Assembly: GCA_017311315.1 (NCBI GenBank)
Contig: CM029622.1
Span: 18,844,602 to 18,908,601 of the forward strand
DNA length: 64,000 nt
Direction: 5' to 3'
Origin: Dendrocalamus latiflorus
Taxonomy: Eukaryota > Streptophyta > Magnoliopsida > Poales > Poaceae
The translations under genes were made by a program, and so were the position numbers. Of the stretch, positions 56,068-64,000 are shown piece after piece (position 1 is the first letter of the stretch; each line of letters begins with the position of its first letter). The notes beneath the pieces were generated by a model. It had not been told where the DNA came from and made no database searches. It was given only the letters and a program-made list of their open reading frames with translations.

Positions 56068-57194
56068 CCGTGTAGGTCACTTTAGCACGTAGCGCGTAGT
56101 TGTGTACATATGGAGATGAGATGAGAGGTACGTATGTAGCTGCAGGCTAGCGAGCTAGGCTTCCATTTTATGTGGCTTAATTGTTTGAGAGGAATGAGTA
56201 GTAGTCCTTGTTTACCTTTCTTTGAAACTGCATGGCCTAATCAATTACTTCTTTCTAAGCAATGAGGAGTACTTAATTAATTAGTTAGAGCTAGTAGTAC
56301 TCATGTGAGGACATGGAATAACTGACGATGACATAGGACAGGCAGTGATCGAACTCGTTGCGGGAGCAAGGGTTTAATTCCTTCCTACGTACTCACCCAA
56401 GTTCGATCTCTGAACTCTGGGATCAGCACAGTCACAGTGTATCTTATTCAACATGTGTGTGCATTCGGTAGAAATACATGTGACCACGCTTAGGTCCTAG
56501 AAGAGTCTTCGCAAATTTTTTAGTTTATGTAGCGTACGTGCTCATATGTGTGCATGAGTGAGGTGTACATCTTCAGTATGCTCTTAAAAAAAAGTGTGCG
56601 TACTAGCAAACTCTTAGGCATTAATCGGTTATATATTAGTGTTTAATATCCAAACTAGGTTAGCGGGGTTCATCAAGAAACCGGCGAAAACCGGTCCTAA
56701 TTACTGACCAGTTTGATGCCTTTTTTTTTTTTTTGCAAAGAGGTGTGTTTCTGCTGCTTAGAGATGATTCACAAATCTTTAATTTGTAAATGAAAAACCA
56801 CCCAATAATCGGTTGGTTTTCGCTAACCGGAGAGGTAGCAGTCTTCCCGATTCAAATGGTTTACTGAACCTTATGTTAGCTTATTTTAGACATCCTAGTC
56901 CTTGACGACTAAAACCTTTTTTCTTTTTCTGCCACAAGTGTATTTTTACCCTCTTGTTGTACTGGGAATTGAAACCCAATTCAGGAGGTGTGCATTCCAT
57001 TCCCACCACTAGGAACCCATCACACACCCAAGAGAGTCAACTTAATTATTTCTCTTATTTATTGTGTTAGCCAAGTTGAAAAAGGTTAAAATGTATTGAT
57101 CACGTCAAATAACTCAATGTAAGGCATGACTCTTTGTTAGCCCTAGCACCCCTCTTAACCCTTAAGGCACATTTTGGTTCATGGTTAAAATTAG
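56068..57194. other. HSF 3' region and spacer
   Basis: The first roughly 200 bp are probably the HSF 3' UTR. The rest is AT-rich; no gene or clear repeat is seen. Confidence 0.5.
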
Positions 57195-58021
57195 AGTAAA
57201 TTTTCATAAAATTGCACGTGTTTTATGCATATTGTAACTATTTATGCATGTTGTAGTTACAAACCAAACAGTAGATAATAGAGGCCATGGAAAAGCCACA
57301 AAGAGGCTACCTTGAGATTGAAACTCACCGTAGGGAATAGATGTAGAAGACATATGCACTATGTCAGAGCTACTGCATAGCCTTTTCTCTCAAAAAATGA
57401 ATCCTCCTTCATGATGCCTTAAAGGACGTATTTATAGTCATTAAGAGATTACTTACATAAATACCTTTATTGGAGTCTATAATAGTGGGGGTAAACATGT
57501 CTTTCCCCTGTCATAGGCCTTTTGGGTCTGCCACACGGTTACACACTTAATGAGCTTTTTGGTGATGTGGACTAATTGGATCAAGGTGGGGACCACTCCC
57601 CTAACAATGTAAACTATCGCAAAACTACACATTTAACAGGAGATTTCAAATTATTACACATAGATCGGTAAAATGTATCAGAAAACTACACTTTTAATTA
57701 AACTCCGTTCTTAGCAACAGTATGACAGCATGGGCCCACCGGCAAGAGACAAATGTCATGGTGTCAAACCGTTGCCTAGAGCGGAGTTTGGTTAAAATGT
57801 AGTTTTTTGACACATTTTTTAATGGATGTGTAATTCTCTGAAAATTTCGTTGTTCCTCTTGATGATGGGGCCATGTTATCAGACCGTTGCCAGAATGGAG
57901 TTTGGTTCAGTGTAGTTTTCGAATACATTTTGTCAATCCACGTGTAGTTTCATGATACCTTCTTTCCTAAATATGTGGTTTTGTGATAGTTTGTGCAAAT
58001 TTTAATTTTATGAAATTTACT
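57195..58021. mobile_element. Possible inverted-repeat element interrupted by a solo LTR
   Basis: The left end AGTAAATTTTCATAAAATT (57195-57213) is inverted at the right end (to 58021). Words such as CAAAACTACAC and TTTGTGATAGTTTG recur inverted inside. Flanks agree at only six of nine bases, so the superfamily is not assigned. The solo LTR at 57249-57606 lies inside. Confidence 0.45.
57249..57606. repeat. Solo LTR
   Basis: 358 bp starting TGTTGTAGTTACAAACC and ending CCCCTAACA, flanked by ATGCA and ATGTA (four of five bases). No internal retroelement sequence is attached, so it is the product of LTR-LTR recombination. Its first 20 bases resemble the LTR of the element at 10979-21229. Confidence 0.75.
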
Positions 58022-58102
58022 TAAGATTTATGTTAGCTAATTCTAATCTAGCTACCTTGCTGGATCAGTTTAACTCAATTTTTGTGTTTGGTAAAAAGCT
58101 TA

Positions 58103-58567
58103 GGGTGTGTTTGGTTTGGAGACTTGGTGGGATGGGATAGCTCCAACCCAGATATGTGGGATGGGATAATCTCACTTTTTGTTTGGTTGTAAGGATGGGT
58201 TAGTCCCTGTTTTTTGTTTGGATGGAGGGATAGAATGGGTTGGTGCAGAGGATACCGGCAGTGGAGACGACGGCGACGACCGGAGCACCATGCGCGGGCG
58301 GCGGGGGAGATGGGGAAGGGGGCGCGGGCGGCGGGGAAGACGGGCGCCGGGGGGAGAGGCGCGGGCGGCGGGGAAGACGGGCGTAGGCGCGCGCAGGAGA
58401 AGTGGGTTGGCGCGGTTCGCTCGTTTTGGGCGGATCGTTCCAACCCACTTTTCAGGAGAATCTTTTCTTTTGGGTCCAACCCACCCCACCAAGTCTCCAA
58501 ACCAAACACTACAAAAAAAGGGTCCAACCCACCCCATCCCGGGATATCCCCTGAACCAAACACAACC
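58103..58567. mobile_element. PIF/Harbinger-type miniature element
   Basis: Inverted ends GGGTGTGTTTGGTT and GGTTGTGTTTGGTT are flanked by the 3-bp duplication TTA (58100-58102 and 58568-58570), as expected for the Tourist type of PIF/Harbinger. The 465-bp interior is GC-rich and partly palindromic. Its open frames on both strands have no product. Confidence 0.87.
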
Positions 58568-58570
58568 TTA

Positions 58571-60520
58571 GCTAGCCCGAAATACTGTTTGACTTACTTA
58601 GGTGAGTTAGCTGGATGCTTGCATTAGCATTAGAAAAAGAGAACCCAGGGTAAATTGCGTAGTGGGTTAGCTTATACAACATTTATGGGCTTATACATGT
58701 ACTGATTTTTAACTCGGGGTCTAGCAAATGATTTGTTGAGGTAGAAAGCAAGAGGCTTTTGAGTTCAAATCCAATACTTGAATGTTTATCTACAGATTTC
58801 CAATATGTTAACTCAAGACTCATACTTGTCAAGTTTTACACTACGTTGTCCCCACCTTTGGTCGTTCTAGGCCCGCTCCAGCTTTGAGTTTGTTAAATTA
58901 ACCCTATCTAACAAATTGTGTTTCTAAGTTGAAATTCAAGATATGACACTCCTATGTTTCAATGACATCTGGATCCAGGACCCGTGTGTCAGTGAGACGC
59001 TCCACTAGTAGTGGCATATCCTGAAACTCGACTTAGGGAGTGGTATATCCTGAAAATACCCGGTACATTTCTTGCTCGTTAGTTCATTAGCTCATCCATT
59101 TCTGATACCTTCCCTACTTTTTATTCCACTGAAAAGGCAGGCTTTCTAATAAGAATGAAAGAAGGCTACCGAAAGAACAAGCATTTCGCGCTCATCCCTT
59201 GTGCCTGCGCATGACTACCATGAGGGAAAGGTGAAAAGAAACCTCAGTGGGTAGTGAAACAGAACGTGAAACCATAGACATAAATTAACAGCGAGAGCTG
59301 GTTGCGCAGTTGGTAAAAGGCCATGGTATCGGAAGCAAATCCTGTTGCCGATCAAACAAGAGTGGACCTTGCAAGGCCTGGCTCAGGCTGCGCAACGGAC
59401 GTTCTCAGCTGGGCTAGGATGGAACGGGCTGGGATGGGATGGGGAAGAAAAGACCAGCCCAGACCAACTAACGACCATTGTTGATACAAATTATCCGTAT
59501 TATTCGGTTACCATATTAGATAGAATGTAAATATTATATAGAATTTTTTATACAATTAACAATTTCTATCCTATTTGAATTCATATAGAAATGTGAATAC
59601 AAATATGGTATAGATTTTTACCATCCGAAATGTATCCGTATCCATATTCGTGTTCGATAAAACAATATGTATATTTTATTATAATACAACTAATTAGTTG
59701 GACAAATTTTTTTAATTGAATGTGAATTCGTGTTTCTTTAGGTGAAATAAATAAATTAGAACAATTAAGCGTGATTGTACAACGATAAAACGTCATTAAT
59801 ATCTTTATGCTACATAAGTTACAAGGATATTCGAATCCGATCAAATTGAGTAAATATTCGATTCAAATTCATATTCGTTACATTATTTGATTCGTATTCG
59901 TATTTAAAAATACTCAGATTCATATTCATATTCGTTTATAAATAAAAATACGAATGTAGTTTAAGCACTATCCAATCCGTTTTTACCCCTAACCATTAGC
60001 CTCTCCACCACGAATAGCAATCTCTCTAAAAAAAACTATCCTGTCCGAACTAGGAACACACCTAAAAATAACTAAGAGCAGCAAGTGCAGTACACCAGGG
60101 TACAGCCAATTTACACCTCATAAAAAAAAGGAGTGGAACCAATTAATGATTATCTCCACAATTGAAGCCTCAAGATGCCGGTTGATTCTTACCTGAATAT
60201 ACAGATGATCAGACGGATGTGGAATATATGCATCCTATAGCTGCAGCAGAAAACAATCTCTTATAACCTATATTCCCTAATTGCTGAAGAATGAATAAAC
60301 AATTTAACACCTTTCCCGAATGTAAGAACACATGGTGTACATGAACAAACGTGCTGCAGCGAATTCCGAGTGTACGTTTCTCCGGCGCTGGCTGATTTCA
60401 GTCTTCAGCGAGAATAGCAACATTCAGACAATTCCATGCCAGCTTCAAACCTTCGAGTTTGCTAAAAGTGTGAGATGCATCGTATGAGAGATTGAGAGGT
60501 GACCAGGCAGCCAGGTACCA
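58571..60520. other. Spacer between the miniature element and the fucosyltransferase gene
   Basis: No gene. 59292-59350 contains GGTTGCGCAGTTGGTAAAAGGC, which resembles a pol III A-box region as in tRNAs or SINEs, but no matching B-box was found. 59481-59991 is an AT-rich repeat listed separately. 60000-60520 is the 3' flank and probable 3' UTR of the gene at 60521. Confidence 0.45.
59481..59991. mobile_element. Decayed hAT-type miniature element, relative of 32772-33280
   Basis: The interior has the same ATTCGTATT / ATCCGTATCC composition. The right end CCGTTTTTACCCCTA resembles the TTTCCACCCCTA end of the intact copy. The flanks ACCATTGT and ACCATTAG agree at six of eight bases. The left inverted end is not recognisable. 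Confidence 0.5.
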
Positions 60521-63147
60521 TCAATCATCTGTATAGACTGGCTTTTGCCAAACTTTGGTGTTCTTTTTGGGATCATCGCAGAGGGTGAGATCATTGTCAA
60601 ATTCTTTCATTGTCTTCACAAATGTCTTCGCTCCTCGCATCATTTGCCTCTCCACCATGAATAGCTGATAATTGTTCTCAATTATTGGCTCCAATATGCT
60701 ACTAAAGTTGGACGAGTATGCTAACTTGTACCTGGATTGGCACCATACGAAACAAACAATATCAATATCCACGTGCTTCTTGATATAATAGCATAAATAT
60801 TTGTAATGACACAGTGAACCAGCCACTCGTATTGGCAATTCCTTGAGAAATTATACATGAATAAGATCAAAGTATGACAATTGACAAGTCCTACGCATGA
60901 AGGTTGATAAATGAATTGAATTTTACCAGCATACAAATTGAAGAATTTACATAAACATGAGTTGTTAAATTAACTATACATGTGTAGCTAGCTAGCCTAC
61001 TACAGGTAATAGATTATTGTTACATTTATTAACCACGGCACCTTGAGCAATTGAATTGAAAAATGAATTTAAATGCCTTGGCTAAACCAGAATATGAATC
61101 ACAAGAATGAGGACCCCTCTTTAACTGTGTTTACCTAAATATGCTTTACCATTAAGATGCACGCAGAAGACAAATGCTAATGTAAAAAATGCCAGAGATG
61201 CTGGTGTGAGGAGCGCAATAGACAAAAGCGTGCAAGTCTTACCTGTCTGACAGAGGGGAAAAGAAGCCTGGTGTTCTTTCATTTGAGGCAATGAATAGAG
61301 TTCGACCTGGTGGAATCCAATTTGCAATTCTCTTTTTGATGAACTCAGGGCGGGTGTCCCTATCCAGATGAGGATGAAGGCTCCGTTCAACACCAAATCT
61401 ATCTTTCCTATTTTTCAGTAGATCACCTCGTCGCACATGAATAGCATCGTAATCACCGAGTATTTCTTTCATCTGAAACAAAGCGAACTGGTTTAGAGGA
61501 ATACAGGAGTACAGGACAGGCTGTACTGATTACTGAATGTTACTGAACATGAGCTGATAATAGAACTGTTTACTTATTGATTAAAGAACACTTGAGCTGG
61601 TTTCACTTGAATGATTTTACACAAGAACGTGTAACAAACAAGCTAAGCTGGTTCCTATACCTGCCAGGTATCGGTTATATACATTGCTTTGTGGATGCAG
61701 CATTTAAACAACAGCAGATTGCATAACTTAGTGTACACGTGAATGGATATAATCAAGTTGTTGGATCTTTATCCAAGGTCAAGGACCAGTTGGCAGTAAT
61801 TCACAACTTTAGGTAGAGTCGCATATACTAATCTGCGGCCTACAGCAGCTGAATGATTCTGTGAAACAATTGGATCCAGTTCTACTAATGGGAGGAAAAA
61901 CAAAAGCCTTTATGCTATGATGCTATCTTCCATAGAGGAGAAATGATAAGTGTCTTGGGAGTTGGGAGATTTTGCATCAACTCTTGGTCCAAATCCAATG
62001 CATGGAAGACAAAGTTCCACTAAAGGTCTTCTAAGCATATTCCTCAATCTGAAAACATCGCTTCTATAGCTGATCACTTTGTTAACTTAGTGTTCAGGGA
62101 TATTGGCCAGCAAAACTATGTATGCTTCATGTACAGAAAATTATGAAACTCATGTGCATAGAATACTTGATTTCATGATTGCTCCTGGGAAGAAAATTAC
62201 AGGAATAGTATTCCACAGATAATACAATTATTCAGCATTTCTGGTGGTATTCTTGCATCACAACTTAAACATCAATTTATATCTGAGATGTTTCAGTAAT
62301 GTGCCTTTACACAGACGAACATGCAGGTGATGTCCAACCAAAGTTCTTTGATCACAGGCAGAACATAGCATATCAAAATATCATACAATTAAAATGGGTT
62401 TAGGAAGCATGGTGGTCACAGCATGCCACTCCTTATTCTACAGAAGGACAAGACAAACAGAAGTGGTAGAGAAGAAAAAAGAAACCCCCAAATTTTCAAG
62501 CTCGAAGCCAAGGCTTAAGGATGTGAACATAAACAACATATGCAGGGGGAAATACTGTACTAGACTACCAGTCCATTTCTAAAATATTTGTAAGACTGCA
62601 CATACACAAATGCATGAAATGATACCTTATTTGCTGCATCCCTCAATTTTTTTGCTGGCATACTTGGCAAAAAGGTGTAGGATAACATCACAGAGCTGCG
62701 GTTTTTGCGATCTTTGCACTCCATAAACCTGAATTTCTGAGATGGTTAAGGTATGTGCTTGAAGTTTGGGCATCATTGGATAAAATGATCATAGGCATCA
62801 CCAATAGTATAGCTTCTATTCATTCATTGGTTCTGACAATGGGAAAATAAGCGACTATTTGATGCAGAAATGGTGGAAAAACCCAAGGATACTACAAAAA
62901 CCTGTGTACTTACCAAGCAAGAGGACTTGCCGTACGGTTTATTAGGAGAGCTTTAGAGTACAGGGGATTTTCTTTCAGTTCAGATCTGCTAATTCCTTGC
63001 ACATGTGCCACACCACCCTCTTCTAATTTCATACTTCTTGATATTATCTCATGCCATGTCTTGGAATTGTCCAAAATAACAGGTACTGTTCTTGAGATGA
63101 GGTTTATATCATACAGAGATTCCATTGCGCAAGAACTTTCTTCCCAT
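60521..63147 (-). CDS. O-fucosyltransferase family protein, last four exons (5' end beyond window)
   Basis: Exons at 63147-62914, 62728-62626, 61472-61243 and 60731-60521 join in phase with GT/AG borders and encode the C-terminal 259 or so residues, ending at a TGA at 60521. Signature blocks are YDAIHVRRGDLLKNR, the GDP-fucose-binding HVRRGD-type motif of plant O-fucosyltransferases; RTLFIASNERTPGFFSPLSD, with the family's SNE/TNE loop; and YKLAYSSNFSSIL. The N-terminal transmembrane anchor expected for a Golgi type II enzyme is not in the window. The sugar acceptor cannot be told from sequence. No stop or frame change is seen, so the gene looks functional. I found no earlier exon between 63148 and 64000. 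Confidence 0.88.
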
Positions 63148-64000
63148 CTACAAAATACTTGCTTTAGACACTAAAATTGAGACCTAAATAGTGAAAAAAC
63201 AACAGAGAAATAGAGGTGATTAAGAAGCCAAAACCTTTGCTCTGAAGTTGCATTGCTTGAATGGAGGATCCCCTTTGTGTTATGTACTGAGCTAAGACAC
63301 ATTCTTGAGGGCATGACAAATATTCTACAATGCAACAAAAATAGTTATGGTATTTTTGCATACCTCTTTTTAAACACATACGTTCACATATATTTACTCC
63401 TTATGCAGAACAAAGCATGTCGCAAAAGAATAGCAGTCGCAGTTCGAAGGTTCAAGACATTAGCATGGGCCTTCTGCCCTTCTGGCATCACTCTTTACCT
63501 TCAAACTTATGGTCTTACTTGCAATTGTGACTTAATTGACTAAAAAGGAAAAGATCTTGGAACTTACTCCGGTGGAAGCTAAGATGAAATGAAGGAAAGA
63601 AAGGATACAGGAGATAAGCCCCACGTAATCCCTGTAACAACCCTTTGTTTTCTAATCTACCATGTCTAGGGCAATGCACACTACATGCGCCAATTGGTCC
63701 ACATCTTAATCTTATTTCATCTCTCCTATGAATGCTACTCTTCAGTCAAATCATGCCCCCTGTCCCTTCATGAAACACATATTGACAACCAATCTCAGAG
63801 TAAACAATTAGATTGATTGACTATTGTACTTCTCCACCAGGAGGACCAAGCTTGAGTTTTGATGGCAAACACTCATGTGTACTACAGTACTAGGGAAGGA
63901 AATGGAGTGGATATTGCTAAAAAGTTAAAACAGTATTCACTTACATAATTTTTTTTTCATATACGATGATTCAGAGATAGATAGAAATGGAGTGGAGCTT
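63148..64000 (-). other. Probable intron of the fucosyltransferase gene
   Basis: AT-rich and without a recognisable exon. The open phase at 63147 requires an upstream exon, so this stretch is most simply the intron leading to exons beyond the right edge. Confidence 0.55.

Noticed and set aside
58172..58627. Open frames up to 162 codons on both strands
   Set aside because: They lie in the PIF/Harbinger-type miniature element and its flanks; its GC-rich palindromic interior keeps both strands open by chance.
59292..59350. Possible tRNA or SINE
   Set aside because: Only an A-box-like segment is present; no B-box, anticodon arm or acceptor stem could be drawn.

Overview
The window looks like nuclear DNA of a flowering plant, most likely a grass. 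Genes are sparse and intron-containing. Roughly 58% of the bases lie in LTR retrotransposons that are nested in one another, with many small terminal-inverted-repeat elements between them. No bacterial-type organisation, rRNA gene or convincing tRNA gene was seen. The species cannot be named from the sequence alone.

Layout. 1-4621: the 5' part of a Ty3/gypsy element on the minus strand, with an open gag-pol frame running off the left edge. 4737-6390 (minus): the first three exons of a PASTICCINO1-type FKBP gene; the gypsy LTR starts 116 bp past its third exon, so the rest of the gene is displaced beyond the window or lost. 7.0-10.9 kb: two Mutator-like miniature elements and a frameshifted STN1-like (telomere CST complex) gene. 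10979-21229: a complete non-autonomous LTR element (235-237 bp LTRs, 5-bp target duplication) that keeps gag and protease on the minus strand, has no reverse transcriptase or integrase, and carries an intact four-exon gene on the opposite strand between tandem-repeat arrays. 22020-38646: a Russian-doll stack. A copia element (plus) holds a hAT-like element and a second copia element (minus). The second holds a third copia element (minus), which holds a hAT-type miniature element. Every layer has its own target-site duplication, and LTR divergence falls from the outer layer inward. 41.3-42.5 kb: an internally deleted copia element. 48.5-53.3 kb: a decayed copia element fused to a fragment of another LTR element.

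The best host genes are at the right. 54035-56067 (plus) is a complete two-exon class B heat-shock factor of the HsfB4 type, with DNA-binding domain, heptad-repeat region and LFGV repressor motif. 60521-63147 (minus) holds the last four exons of an O-fucosyltransferase-family gene, whose 5' end lies beyond the window. Around these are a solo LTR, a PIF/Harbinger-type miniature element and a run of 20 G residues about 310 bp upstream of the HSF start codon.

The host genes do not form an operon or shared pathway. The main biology here is genome dynamics: how retroelements enter genes, become nested, lose functions, and in one case (10.9-21.2 kb) keep an intact accessory gene while losing the replication enzymes.
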